A DNA stretch of 64,000 nt from Chamaea fasciata (GCA_029207755.1 JARCOQ010000012.1:23795740-23859739); one strand, 5' to 3'. Positions 49,580-60,584 are shown, counted from the stretch's first letter. The notes: generated by a model from the letters alone, not told the origin. Made by a program: numbers and translations.

Positions 49580-50090
49580 AGGGCCCTGGGCCCAGCACAA
49601 GAAGCACCTGGAGCTGTTAGAGAGAGCCCAGAGGAGGCACCAGCATGAGCAGAGGGATGGAGCAGCTCTGCTGGGAGGAAAGGCTGGGACACCTGAGATT
49701 GTTTACCCTGGAGAGGAGAAGCTTTGGGGTGACCTCATTGTGGCCTTCCAGGGCCTGAAAGACCTACAGGAAAGATGGAGAGAGACAATTGCCAAAGCTG
49801 GAGGGACAGGACACAGGGAATGGCTCCCACTGCCAGAGGGCAGGGATAGATGGGATATAGATGAAATATTGGGAAGGAATTGTTCTCTGGGAGGGTGGGG
49901 AGGCCCTGGCACAGGCTGCCCAGAGAAGCTGTGGCTACTCTGGGATCCCTGGCAGTGTCCAAGCCCAGGTTGGATAATGGGGCTTGGAGCAGCCTGGGAT
50001 AGTGGAAGGTGTCCCTGCCCATGGCAGGGGGTAGAACAAGATGAGTTTAAAGCCTCCCCCAGTGCAGACCATTTTATGATTTTATGATTT
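49580..50090 (+). mobile_element. CR1 LINE fragment, 3' end
   Basis: One of the longest CR1 tails in the window, closely similar to 17221-17630 from CTGCTGGGAGGAAAGGCTGG onwards. It ends in the repeated terminal motif TTTTATGATTTTATGATTTA. Plus strand and 5'-truncated. Confidence 0.9.
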
Positions 50091-50575
50091 ATAAGGAGAG
50101 ATTTGCATTTAGTTGTATCAATTCCCACCCCTCACCTCCATTTCCAGAATTTTTGCACAATTAGAGGTTGAACTGCAACCACTGTTGCAGAACAGTCACT
50201 TCAACTCCTAATTTATCTTGCAGTCCGTGAGGTAGCTGATGTAGAATCACATTTACTCACCTTTAATCAGACAGATTATCACCCTCTGGGATAAGTGAAA
50301 CCACATACGAATTTTTTAAGATGTGTGAGAGAACACTAAAGCAGTCCTGAAGGAAGAGGAACTAGTTCAATATTGGCTCCACAAGACAGAAAAAAAACAA
50401 TTTCTGCTGGCTGATTAGGGAAATTATTGGAAGATAGTGCAGGTATTACTAATCCCTTTAACAGAAGGAGTTTCTTAGACTTTTAATAATAAAGGGCATA
50501 AGGGAAACATTCTCAGGTATTTTGAGTAATCAAAATTACTTTTTTTTCTACGAGGGTTAAGGCAAGACGTGATGT
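50091..50575. other. Unique non-coding sequence
   Basis: Nothing recognised. Confidence 0.5.
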
Positions 50576-50580
50576 GAAGC

Positions 50581-52582
50581 TGTAGTGGTTTAGGTGTGTA
50601 CCATAATCATTTAGCTTTTTACCTCTGTGAGACAGGATCATGAGAAAAGCAAAGCAGACCCAAATCTTAAAACGTGTAAATGTTGCAGTCAGTTCAAGCT
50701 GCAGTTTGATCAAGGTTTAAAGTTTTAAATGCTCCTGTACCCCTTGTTTAGTCTCAGTCTGGGGTTCTGTCTCAAAAACTGCTTACTCCCCCACAGCTGT
50801 CAGTTGTCCAGACCCCAGTACATTTTTCCTGAAGATTCTAAGCCAGCCTCTCCCCAAAACAATTTTCATTCATCTGCATAATTTGTTTCCCTTTCAATGA
50901 TTTTTCATTAGTCCCCAAAGTCCATGTTTACCTTCTTCGCTTCCCTGAGATTGGCCAGATGTGCTTGCTCACCCAAACCCTTCTCATATATAACCTACCT
51001 TCCTGTGGTCTGGGGGTCTGTTTGTCATGGCAATTCAGATAATAAATTCCTTGGATCTAAGACAACAGATCTCCCTTCCTCGACCCCTGCCCTCTGCCAA
51101 AGTAGCTGCTGAGCCAAGAAACTCAGAGACACCCTGCCCAAAAACTGGCATCGGGAGGGGGTGTTCCACACAATATTGCCCATCCTGAAAATTAGAGCTA
51201 GCACAAAGATTCTGGCCCAGTAATAAGTAAAGATAGATTTATTAACAAACACCAGCAGAAAAGAATGGGAATCAAAATGAAACTTTCAAAAAACACTTCT
51301 CCTCCCCACAAACTGTTCATTTTCCTACTAACAACATAAAGAGACAAAACCTGTGGTTTTCAGTCAGTTCCATCACTTTAAAATAATCTTTCATCAATTC
51401 TTAAGGAGAGGAGTCTCTCTTAGAACTCCCATTGAGACATCGCCACAAGAAAACAGTCCTCTGGTGGCTCCCACATCACGAATCTGCAGCCACTCAGGGG
51501 AATTCTGCAGTCTACGAAATCCCTCCCATTACCAGTTTTTCCCGAGCTGCATATGGGACATGGACACTTTGGGGTGTCATATCAAAGATAAAACAACTCC
51601 AAAGGCAAAGGATTTTCTTCATCTCATGGAACAGAGATGTCTTTTCTCTTTCTCTAGAGGCAGAATCTTCATCTTAATCCAATCTCTCTATGTTCAAGCT
51701 TCTCATAGGATCACAGCACTTAGTCCATCAATAAATACCTGTGTTTAAATCTACAATATGAATAATCATCTCCCCAATCCATATTGTCCACAGCTTAAAG
51801 GGATATTCTAATATATTACAGTTCATTACCATGGCTCACAAAAGACTTTCAGCCTAGAGTAGGCAACTCCTTCATCTTCCTCCAACTCAGGACTTTTACT
51901 CTCTCTTCACTGACTTAAGTTTCATGCTGTCCTTACGGTTCAATCACTCTGTTTGCACACAGAGAAGGGCCAGTGCTTTTCTAAGTCTCAGCTGTCAAGG
52001 AAAGAGTTAACATCTGCCAGGTCTGCAGAGGGCATGATGGTTCTCTGCTCGGCAGCAGCTGCTAGGATTTCAAAGCTGTGGGAATGGCTGGCAGGCACTC
52101 AGGAATGGCAGCCAGGATCTCTTGTGTGGCTGGGCTTTTCCCCCTGACATCCCTCAGTTTCATGGGGCAGACCCGGCCCAGCCCAGGCTTGGCATTGCTC
52201 CCGGGGGCCCAGGGGACATCTCCCTCAGCCCGGCCGGTGGTGTGCGGCAGGCCTTAGGGTTGGCTGGGGTGTTAACAGCCATGGCTTTCCCTTCCCCGCT
52301 GGCAGCAACTGGGGTCGGGGGCGCAGCCCCACCAAGGCTGCAGCAGAGGCAGAGCCCAGCTGGGCCACGCCAGACCCAGGGGGGCCCACGGCAGAGTGGG
52401 GCCAGCCCACCGCTCCTGTTACCTCTCTCTAATCTCCGAAGAAAGAGATTTTCCTGGGGTTCTTTTGATTTTTAAGCCTGTGTGTTCGCAGAAATGTACC
52501 ACTTTCCTAATGGCTACATTAGCTGTCAATTTTCATACCTAGTCACTGATTGGTTTTGCTACGACCTTCCCAAACTACCACA
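50581..52582 (-). mobile_element. ERVL-type LTR composite, about 2 kb
   Basis: The left end TGTAGTGGTTTAGG and right end CCAAACTACCACA are proper LTR termini. GAAGC flanks the block exactly (50576-50580 and 52583-52587). Two kilobases is too long for one LTR of this type. A plus-strand TATA/AATAAA pair (near 50988 and 51042) and a minus-strand AATAAA (near 51233) suggest a second LTR nested inside, roughly 50.7-51.15 kb, but I could not fix its ends. A GC-rich stretch occurs at 52130-52440. Confidence 0.7.
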
Positions 52583-52587
52583 GAAGC

Positions 52588-54402
52588 TCATTTCAGCCAT
52601 TTCTGCTTCTGCAGCTTGCAGATTCTAAAATTAGAAGCCAATCTCAGAAGGGGATTGTATGCATTGGTAAAAGCCTGTAATTTATCATTTCTAGGGGGTA
52701 CAAATCACAGGAAAGCTGTTGACCAGTTTTCAGCCCAGTTAGAAGCCAGGGGTGTGTTGGTGTGAGCACCATGTTACACTGGTTTTCCCCTAATTCATTC
52801 TGTGTCTTAGTCCATGCATTTTATTCCCAATGCCAGTTTTACCCTCCCAAACTTTGCTATTGCTTCATAAAAATGGATATACAGGATATAATACCCTGGA
52901 AACATCCGAAGCACACCCTCACACACAGCTTCCCACACCCCTGCATCTCCTAATTGCTGTGCACCACACCAAGAACCAATGTTTCTGAGGATAAATTATA
53001 AATAACGCCAGAAGATGGATCATGCACATCACTGTGGTGTTGATGGATTTGGAAGTGACTTGTTGTCATAGCGATGACTTGTCCTGGGCATGCTGGGAGA
53101 GGTTACTCAAAGAATAGAGGAAGTTGTGTTTTGCATGTACAGTCAACTTAATTAATCTTGACACCATGAAGAATAGAGCAAGAGTCCCTTGAAAGAACTT
53201 TTTCTTTGAGGCATTTCTGATGTGCTTGAATGGTAGTCAGGAGGTAGTTGTGCTAAAATTCTTTTTATACATTTTTACTTAAGAAGTCATTTCTTTTCAT
53301 TTCAAATCCTATATTTAGACTTAAAATCATGGAAGCAAATGGCTTTTTAATCATATAATTCCTAGTCTAACAGTTCACACTGGTTGAATACTTTTACAGT
53401 GTGCTTTAATTAACGATTTAAGAAACACTTTAAATACTGAATACCATTTTCAATGAATAGAAAGGTATAAGACAAGTATTTTTTTTTGCTACCTAAATAA
53501 GTATAGAAAAATATATTATAGAAATTATACAGAATATAGAATAACAGAATATATAGATATAAAAAATAGAAGACAAATTGAGAATGTAAGAAAAAATCCT
53601 CTGTGGCATCCGTTAGTTTATTATTTTTATTTTCATTCACAAACATACCACTACAAATGAAATTATAACAAATTCTTCTTTTTTTTACTCATGCATTAGT
53701 GCAGTTCAGTATTCACAGGCCAGTGTTTTTTTGGGGTTTTTTTTAAGATAAAGGTAGAGCCTGAGAGAACTGAAAATGTATTAATTATATATGTTCAAAA
53801 TGCTCTTGAAGTATATTCCTGATATACACCAGATATAAAAGAGAAGGCTATTTTGGTCAGTGAAAAATTAACTAAACATGCTAACACTTCTTAAAGCAAG
53901 ATTGCTTTTGATTTTCAACAGCTCGTTTACATACCAGTAATATATTACACTAATAGCTATTGCTACATTTTGAACAATACAAAATTCTCACCCTTCTTTC
54001 CCCTCCTGACCAAATTGAATTAAAAGGTCTCCTGTAACCCATTTCCTGGCCAAAATGGCACCATTCTTCCAACTGTAGCTTCTGAATTAGTCTTTCTTTC
54101 ACTGGTTCATTTCCAACTATAATTAAGGGAAAGAGCTACTTTTGCCTTTTCAGTAGAAAAGTATTTTTACCCTTCAGAAAAACAATAAAAATACTCTCTG
54201 CACCCATCTGTATGGCACAAAAGGCTGTATGTTGCTTTAGAGACTGTCTTTAAACAGTTCATTAATTAATTTTAAAAACTCATATTATTTCTTTCTTTCA
54301 AAATACACTCAACAAGATGAATGAAAACAGTGCCTGTGGAAGCCTGTGAAGATTTCATGGAAAGCTCATCACCAAGCAGCTGACTTCTATTTTTCCCCTT
54401 AG
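52588..54402. other. Unique non-coding sequence
   Basis: Mostly AT-rich sequence. No gene or clear mobile element. Confidence 0.5.
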
Positions 54403-54407
54403 CTTTC

Positions 54408-54931
54408 TGTAGTGGTTTGAAAGCAAAACAAATGAGAGGCTCCAAGTCAGAGATACAATTTAATAGGAAAAAAAAAAAGGAAAGAAAGTAAAATAAAATA
54501 GATGCAATATTACAAAAGACCACTGACAGAGTCAGAATACAACCTGAGCGTAGTGGTGGAAGCAGTCCAGATGAGGTGGTCTTCCTGAAGCAGTGATCCT
54601 GTAGAAAGGTCTGGTAGCTCGAGTCCTCTGGGAATCCAGTGGATAAGCGCCCCTCTGGTGTTCAGAGTCTCAGCTTATATCCAGGCTGGAATGCTTGGTT
54701 TCTCCCTCTGGGCAGAGCATCTCACAATGAGATGGTGAGTCACGTGATAAGGCCTGATGGGCCCTTTAACAGGAGATAGCCCAGGAGGGGGTTATCTGTG
54801 AGCTGTGTGGCAAAGGTGCTGATGGGCCCATTAACAGAAGATAAGCCAGAGTGGAGGAGGCAGGGAGCACTGCCTCACCTGGTTTCAACAGTCCATGAAG
54901 ATGGTGATAGAATATACTTCAACCCAGGACA
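54408..54931 (-). repeat. Provirus 2 3' LTR
   Basis: A 524-bp LTR, TGTCCTGGGTTGAAG to AAACCACTACA on the minus strand. CTTATATCC near 54674 is TATA-like and TTTAAT near 54461 gives ATTAAA on the minus strand. Confidence 0.93.
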
Positions 54932-54934
54932 TTA

Positions 54935-54947
54935 TCCACCCCTTATT
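54935..54947 (-). promoter_or_regulatory. Provirus 2 polypurine tract
   Basis: The minus strand reads AATAAGGGGTGGA three bases before the 3' LTR. This is the expected primer for plus-strand DNA synthesis. Confidence 0.8.
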
Positions 54948-54992
54948 CTATTACCATCTACATCATCCCAAATCAATACCTTCCTTAAACTA

Positions 54993-55016
54993 CACACACA
55001 CACACATATATATATA
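54993..55016. repeat. (CA)n(TA)n microsatellite
   Basis: Alternating CA then TA dinucleotides between the integrase end and the 3' LTR. Confidence 0.9.
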
Positions 55017-55037
55017 ATGAAATCCTACACGCAGTTC

Positions 55038-55315
55038 TCACTTAAAATAAGGTCTCCTTGTGGTACACAGTGGGTTTCCCCATCCTTTCACATCACCCAC
55101 CAAGTGTAACCAGGTCCTTGAGCAAAGACAACCCCACGGATGGGTTTGCCCTTGCCCGAGGTGGGTCTTTCCTAACATACCTCTCATGTGTACCACAGGG
55201 ACCCTATCTTCATCCACGGTGTGCAAGGATTCAGACTGGGCAGGACCAGCTCGATTGATGGACCCTCCGGTATTGACCATCCAGGTGGCCTTCGCTAAGT
55301 TCAGTTCCCAATTTT
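55038..55315 (-). pseudogene. pol: Provirus 2 integrase C-terminal end
   Basis: After the run of six A (sense strand) at about 55310-55315, the integrase reading continues in another phase with the basic, glycine- and tryptophan-containing C-terminal region, ending just before the polypurine tract. The methionine at 55397 in this phase lies upstream of the shift and is not a start. The shift at the homopolymer is the likely break. Confidence 0.65.
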
Positions 55316-55617
55316 TTGAAGGTCCCTCCACCAAGTGCCTTAAGGGTAGTTTTAAGCAGTCCATTGCAGTGTTCCACCTTCCCAGCAGCTGGTGCATGGT
55401 ATGGGATATGGTATATCCATTCGATTCCGTGTCCTCTGGCCCACGTGCTTATGAGGCCATTCTTGAAATGAGTCCCGTTGTCTGACTCAATTCTCTCAGG
55501 GGTGCCATGTCTCCACAGGACCTGCTTTTCCAGGCCCAAGATGGTGTTCCGGGCAGTAGCATGAGGCACAAGGTAGGTCTCCAGCCATCCAGTGGTTGCT
55601 TCCACCATGGTGAGCAC
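55231..55617 (-). pseudogene. pol: Provirus 2 integrase catalytic core
   Basis: This 128-codon frame carries the end of the DDE core: D46 in SDNGTHF and E82 in GKVEH, exactly 35 residues apart. The first catalytic aspartate is encoded upstream at about 55657-55659, in the same phase. The methionine at 55617 is internal, because the frame joins the RNase H frame across one TGA (55696-55698). After about residue 104 the phase is lost at an A6 run, so the last 24 codons are spurious. Confidence 0.85.
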
Positions 55618-55695
55618 ACAGCGCTTGCCTTGGCGGGTTTGGGGAAGGGTGATGTAGTCAATTTGCCAGGCTTCCCCATACCTATACTTTGACCA

Positions 55696-56649
55696 TCATC
55701 CACCATACCACAGAGGCTTCACTCGCTTGGCCTGTTTGATTGCAGCACAGGTCTCACAGTCATGGATAGCCTGGGAGATGCTGTCCATAGTAATGTCCAC
55801 CCCTCGGTCACGAGCCCATCGATATGTTGCATCTCTCCCTTGATGACCAGAGGCATCATGAGCCCAACGAGCTAGGAATAGTTCTCCTTTGTGCTGCCAG
55901 TCTAGATCAACCTGAGATACTTTCACCTTGGCAGCTCGATCCACCTGCTCGTTGTTGTGATGTTCTTCATTAGCCCAACTCTTGGGTACGTGCGCATCCA
56001 CGTGTCGATCCTTCACGGTCAGCCTTTCTACTCGGGTGGCGATGTCCTGCCAAATCTCAGCAGCCCAGATGGGTTTCCCTCTGCGCTGCCAGCTGGCCTT
56101 TCTCCAGCGGTCCAGCCATCCCCACAGAGCATTAGCTACCATCCATGAGTCAGTGTAGAGATAGAGCCTCGGCCACTTCTCTCGTTCAGCAATATCCAAG
56201 GCCAGCTGGACAGCTTTAAGCTCTGCGACCTGACTCAATCCACCTTCTCCCTCGGTAGCTTGTGCAACTCGGCGTGTGGGGCTCCATACAGCAGCTTTCC
56301 ATTTCCGGTTAGCACCTACAATTCGGCAGGAACCGTCGGTGAAAAGGGCATATCGTCTCTCACTCTCCGGTAGCTCGTTATATGGTGGGGCTTCCTCGGC
56401 CCATGTCACTTGCTCCTCCTCTTGTTCAGAGGATAATCCAAAGGTCTCACCTTCAGGCCAGTTTGTTATAATTTCCAGAATCCCAGGGCGATTCAGGTTT
56501 CCAATACGGGCGCGCTGCGTGATCAAGGCGATCCATTTGCTCCACGTGGTGTCGGTGGCGTGATGTGTGGTAGGAACCTTTCCCTTGAACATCCACCCCA
56601 GCACCGGTAGTTGAGGTGCCAGAAGCAGCTGTGCTTCAGTACCAATCAC
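55696..56649 (-). pseudogene. pol: Provirus 2 RNase H and integrase zinc-binding domain
   Basis: 317 codons of pol. RNase H shows its acidic set at D105 (FTDGSC), E143 (VAELKA), D167 (YTDSW) and D237 (EQVDRAA). The integrase HHCC zinc finger follows with H264, H269, C298 and C301. All catalytic and metal-binding residues are present. The frame opens upstream through a TGA at 56734-56736 into the RT connection and ends at a TGA (55696-55698), after which the same phase continues into the integrase core. The methionine at 56649 is therefore internal. Confidence 0.9.
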
Positions 56650-56733
56650 CTCGGAGGCAGCTTGGACTCCTTCATAGGTGGCTAAGATTTCCTTCTCTGT
56701 GGGAGTGTAGTTGGCTTCGGATCCTCTGTAGCT

Positions 56734-56976
56734 TCAGCTCCAGAGTCCCAGTGGTCGTCCCCGAGTCTCACCCGGCACCTTCTGCCAAAGGCTCCATGAC
56801 AGACCATGGCTCCCGGCTGCAGAGTAAAGCACATTCTTCACCTCTGATCCCGTCCTGACTGGGCCAAGGGCTACCGCATGAGCGATTTCCTCCTTGTTCT
56901 GGGTGAAAGCTTGCTGCAGTTCTGGGCCCCAGTGGAAATCGTTCTTCTTGCGGGTAACCAGGTAGAGAGGGCTCAC
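56734..56976 (-). pseudogene. pol: Provirus 2 RT connection segment
   Basis: An 80-codon piece between stops, in phase with the RNase H frame. It matches the region after the RT thumb (PLYLVTRKKNDFHWGPELQQ, then a FxPVR-like stretch). Stops at 56980-56982 (TAA) and 57007-57009 (TGA) lie just upstream, and TGA 56734-56736 ends it. This is the most damaged part of pol. Confidence 0.8.
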
Positions 56977-57122
56977 GATTTAGCTATACTCAGGAATGTG
57001 CATCCTTCAGAAGCCTATGGCACCTAGGAAAGCTTGTGTTTCCTTCTTGTTGGTCGGTGGAGACATTGCAGTGATCTTATTGATGACTTCAGTGGGAATC
57101 TGACGCCGTCCATCTTGCCACT

Positions 57123-58120
57123 TCACTCCCAGAAACTGGATGTCTCAAGCAGGTCCTTTGACTTTGCTCCGCTTGATGGCGAAGCCAGCCTCAGGAGAAT
57201 CTGAACGATCTTCTCTCCCTTCTCAAAGACTTCTGTTGCGGTGTTTCCCCACACAATAATTTCGTCAATGTATTGCAAGTGTTCTGGAGCCTCACCCTTT
57301 TCCAGTGCAGCCTGGGTCAGTCCATGGCAAATGGTGGGACTGTGCTTCCACCCCTGGGGCAGTCGGTTCCAGGTGTACTGCACGCCCCTCCAGGTGAAGG
57401 CAAACTGAGGCCTGCATTCTGCTGCCCGAGGAATGGAGAAAAAGGCATTTGCAATATCAATGGTCGCATACCATTTTGCTGCCTTGGATTCCAGCTCATA
57501 CTGAAGCTCCAACATGTCTGGTACGGCAGCGCTCAGTGGTGGTGTGACTTCATTCAGGCCACGGTAATCCACTGTCAGTCTCCATTCTCCACTGGACTTG
57601 CGCACGGGCCATATAGGGCTATTAAAGGGTGAACGAGCCTTGCTTACCACCCCTTGGCTCTCCAGCTCACGAATCATCTTATGGATGGGGACCACAGAGT
57701 CTCTGTTGGTGCGATATTGCCGACGGTGCACTGTTGCTTTGGCGATCAGCATCTGTTGTTCTTCAACTTTCAGTAGTCCCACAGCAGAGGGGTCGTCTGA
57801 GAGTCCAGGCAAGGTACTCAGTTGTCTGATGCCTTCTGTCTCTAGGGCAGCTATGCCAAAAACCCAGCGGTATCCTTTTGGGTCTTTGAAATACCCATTT
57901 CTGAGATAGTCTATGCCCAAAATGCATGGGGCCTCTGGACCAGTCACAATGGGGTGTTTCTGCCATTCATTCCCAGTTAGACTTACTTCAGCTTCCAGTA
58001 CAGTCAGCTCCTGGGATCCTCCTGTCACCCCAGAAATGAAAATGGATTCCGCTCCCACATACCTTGATGGCATCAGAGTACACTGAGCACTGGTATCAAC
58101 CAGAGCCGTATATCTTTGTG
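57123..58120 (-). pseudogene. pol: Provirus 2 protease and reverse transcriptase
   Basis: The open frame from 58073 has 316 codons, and protease begins upstream of that methionine. The protease active site reads DTSA (Asp codon 58095-58097) where retroviral enzymes usually have DTGA or DSGA. A flap-like GVTGGSQ and an ILGIDYL motif follow. RT motifs are SPFNSPIWPVRK (148-159), VDYRGLN (168-174), TIDIANAFFSIP (204-215, first catalytic Asp 206), LPQGWKHSP (238-246) and YIDE (268-271). The last would normally be YxDD, so the second catalytic aspartate is replaced. A frameshift near 57195 makes the final ~22 codons spurious, and a TGA follows at 57145-57147 in the continuing phase. Confidence 0.9.
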
Positions 58121-58188
58121 GGTCAGATGTTCCAGGCCATCAAATCCACACAGTCCAGTAGATCCGACTGTCCCTTTCCTCTACCTGG

Positions 58189-58878
58189 CTAGAGGCAGGG
58201 CCCCCCTATTCCTGTATTCCAATGGCATACATTGCTCTCTTCTTGTAAATATGTTTCTGAGGTTCCTTCAAGAGGATCAGTCATATCATCATTCCTGTAC
58301 CGTCTGGAGTTCTGTGCACGAGAGACCGGAGCAACATTGATTCTAGATGGGCTGTTTGTGGTAGGTGTTTCTCTTTTCAGTTCACGTACCCGGGCTGCTA
58401 AGGAGGAGGTGGGTTTTCCATCCCACTTCCTCATGTCTTCTCCATGCTCCCGAAGAAAAGACCAGAGGTTGCCTCGTGGTGTGTATCCTCTCTCCCTGGC
58501 TGGGGAGCGCCTGCTCCTAATGGCAGAGACTCTCATTGGCTCTGGTGGGATATGGTAAATTTCTTCCTTAAGTTCTTTTTTCAGTTTCTGATGGCCTTCT
58601 TCAATCAAGCTCCGAACTTGCTCAGCCAGTCTTGTTTCCACAGACGAGACATGGGTACGAACTGGAGCAGTGACAGTGTCCTCGTAAATTCTTAGTTTAT
58701 TAGCCAAGACACCTACCCTGTCCTCACCTTCCCTCCATTGCAGTGTTGCCAGGTAACGTGAGTACATCTCGGGTCCAAGCCGTGCAAATCTCAACCACAT
58801 CCGTGATGTGCACTGGACACCATCTGGGTTTTTAAGAAATCTCTCATCTTCTGAAAAAATTATTTCCAACACAGCCAA
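58189..58878 (-). pseudogene. gag: Provirus 2 gag, C-terminal part
   Basis: 229 codons in phase with the upstream gag frame, separated by a single TGA (58891-58893). It carries a capsid-like helical region (residues 1-70), a charged coiled coil (about 80-110) and an arginine-rich tail (about 120-205) that could bind RNA. No CCHC zinc knuckle is visible, which fits ERVL-type Gag. Protease follows in a different phase, so Gag-Pro synthesis would have needed a frameshift or separate start. Confidence 0.8.
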
Positions 58879-58890
58879 TTCCCTCAGGCA

Positions 58891-59976
58891 TCAGATACCT
58901 TGTTCTATTGTGTTCCATTTTCCTTGGTGCACTTGGAGGTCTTCTTTACAAAGGTATCTATCCTTCCCACTTGTTAGCAGTCGCTGCCAGAGGCTGAGAG
59001 GTTCTTGGCTTTTCCCAATCCCCTGGTCAATGACCACATCCCGGGACAACGATCCCAGTTGCCTGGCCTCACTTCCATCCAGAATGGTGTCGTTGGCTGC
59101 AGCGTCCCAGATGCGGAGCAGCCAGGTCAGGATGGACTCGTTGGTCTTGCGGGTGAATTCCCTTCGCAGGTCACGCAGCTCACCCAGAGATAGAGAGCGA
59201 GTGATGATTTCTGGCTCTGTCTCTTCTGCTGATTGTGAAGGTCCTGCTGCACCCTCATCAGTCACTATGCGGACTGATTTGGTCCTTGATTTCTTCTTCT
59301 GAACGGGGGCAACTGCTACAGGTTTAGGCTGTTCCGGTTCGGTGATGGTTTGTGTGGAGATGCTGATAGCATCTTTGGTCCCTTTCTCCTCTGTGACAGT
59401 CTGCGTAGATGTGGACACTGTTGCCTCACTTTTGGCTTCTTTCTCCTCTGTGAGGGTCTGTGTAGATGAGGACACTGTTGCTTTGCCTTTGGTTCCTTTC
59501 GCCTCTGCGACACTCTGTGTAGACACTGATACTGTTGCTCTGCTTCTTTTTCCCTCTTCCTCTTCCTTCAGAACACGCTGTATCACACTAGGTAGTATTT
59601 TGATTCTAAGCATGGTGCGGGCCGTGCAGAGAAGACAAAGCAGAACTAACAACAACATCATGCTGGCCTTGGCATCCAGAGGGTACTCCGTATTTTCAAA
59701 AACTGCTGTGTCATGCCTGAAAAGCTGGAAAAAATCATTCTTCACCCCTCCCCACAGGGGCTGGGTGAAATTGTTGAGGCCCCAGATGTAGCATCCTAGA
59801 CCAGAACAAGAAAAAAAAAGTGGGTTTATATTCTGAATGATGTTCATTGCCTCGGAGTTTATTTTAGTACCATACCCTGGTCTACACAGGAGCATTAAGA
59901 CTGGCAGATAGTGCCCCAGTTGTGGAAAAATATAGAGACATAGATATAAGACACATGTAAGCACGTTGAGCATCAT
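58891..59976 (-). pseudogene. gag: Provirus 2 gag, N-terminal part with membrane segments and tandem repeat
   Basis: 361 codons beginning only about 60 bases after the primer site. Residues 3-31 and about 104-118 are strongly hydrophobic, the second rich in leucine and followed by a basic patch. Four repeat units of 18-19 residues start at about 147, 166, 185 and 203, with the core A-T-V-S-x-S-T-Q and a charged E/K half. A basic/acidic linker (about 220-270) and a capsid-type helical region (about 270-361) follow. A TGA at 58891-58893 interrupts the frame, which then continues. The true start could be a later methionine, for example residue 44, 106 or 107. Confidence 0.8.
59335..59560. repeat. 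57-bp tandem repeat inside provirus 2 gag
   Basis: Plus-strand units of about 54-57 bp share GT(C/T)TG(C/T)GTAGA, GA(C/T)ACTGTTGC and TCCTCTGT. The length is a multiple of three, so unit changes keep the gag frame. The same repeat also makes the spurious frames at 59316-59513 (minus) and 59342-59791 (plus). Confidence 0.9.
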
Positions 59977-60035
59977 AGTGAACAGGTGTCTTCTTCAATA
60001 CAAAATTGTAATTCTGACTTTTCTCAGTGCCTCGA

Positions 60036-60053
60036 GCCCCACATTGGGCGCCA
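60036..60053 (-). promoter_or_regulatory. Provirus 2 primer-binding site, tRNA-Lys type
   Basis: The minus strand reads TGGCGCCCAATGTGGGGC, which differs at one position from the standard site for tRNA-Lys1,2. It starts five bases inside the 5' LTR. Confidence 0.9.
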
Positions 60054-60058
60054 AAAAA

Positions 60059-60579
60059 TGTAGTGGTTTGAAAGCAAAACAAATGAGAGGCTCCAAGTCA
60101 GAGATACAATTTAATAGGAAAAAATAAAGGAAAAAAGTAAAATAAAATAGATGCAATAATACAAAAGACCACTGGCAGAGTCAGAATACAACCTGAGCAG
60201 AGTGATGGAAGCAGTGCAGATGAGGTGGTCTTCCTGAAGCAGTGATCCTGTAGAAAGGTCTGGTCGCTCGGGTCCTCTGGGAATCCAGTGGGTAAGCCCC
60301 CTCTGGTGTTCAGAGTCTCAGCTTATATCCAGGCTGGAATGCTTGGTTTCTCCCTCTAGGCAGAGCATCTCACAATGGGATGGTGAGTCATGTGATAAGG
60401 CCTGATGGGCCCATTAACAGGAGGTAGTCCAGGAGGGGGTTATCTGTGAGCTGTGTAGCAAAGGTGCTGATGGGCCCATTAACAGAAGATAAGCCAGAGT
60501 GGAGGAGGCAGGGAGCACTGCCTCACCTGGTTTCAACAGTCCATGAAGATGGTGAAAGAATATACTTCAACCCAGGACA
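60059..60579 (-). repeat. Provirus 2 5' LTR
   Basis: A 521-bp LTR matching the 3' LTR at roughly 96-97 percent by eye. It lacks one GC pair near 60295 and differs in the A-rich tract near 60120. Confidence 0.93.
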
Positions 60580-60584
60580 CTTTC

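Larger units (their letters stand above)
54408..60579 (-). mobile_element. Provirus 2: full-length ERVL-type endogenous retrovirus
   Basis: A 6,172-bp element with two LTRs and the exact 5-bp duplication CTTTC (54403-54407 and 60580-60584). From the minus strand the order is LTR, tRNA-Lys-type primer site, gag, protease, reverse transcriptase, RNase H, integrase, polypurine tract and LTR. There is no env and I see no dUTPase. The 5-bp duplication, lack of env and RT sequence style fit ERVL (class III). By eye the LTRs differ at about 18 positions plus small indels. About six in-frame stops and two frameshifts break the genes. Confidence 0.93.

Noticed and set aside
55449..55706. 85-codon frame over the integrase
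   Set aside because: It is the wrong phase. The DD35E core is read in the phase of 55231-55617.
59316..59513. Repetitive arginine-rich frame and a plus-strand 149-codon frame (59342-59791)
   Set aside because: Both are shifted or antisense readings of the 57-bp tandem repeat in gag.
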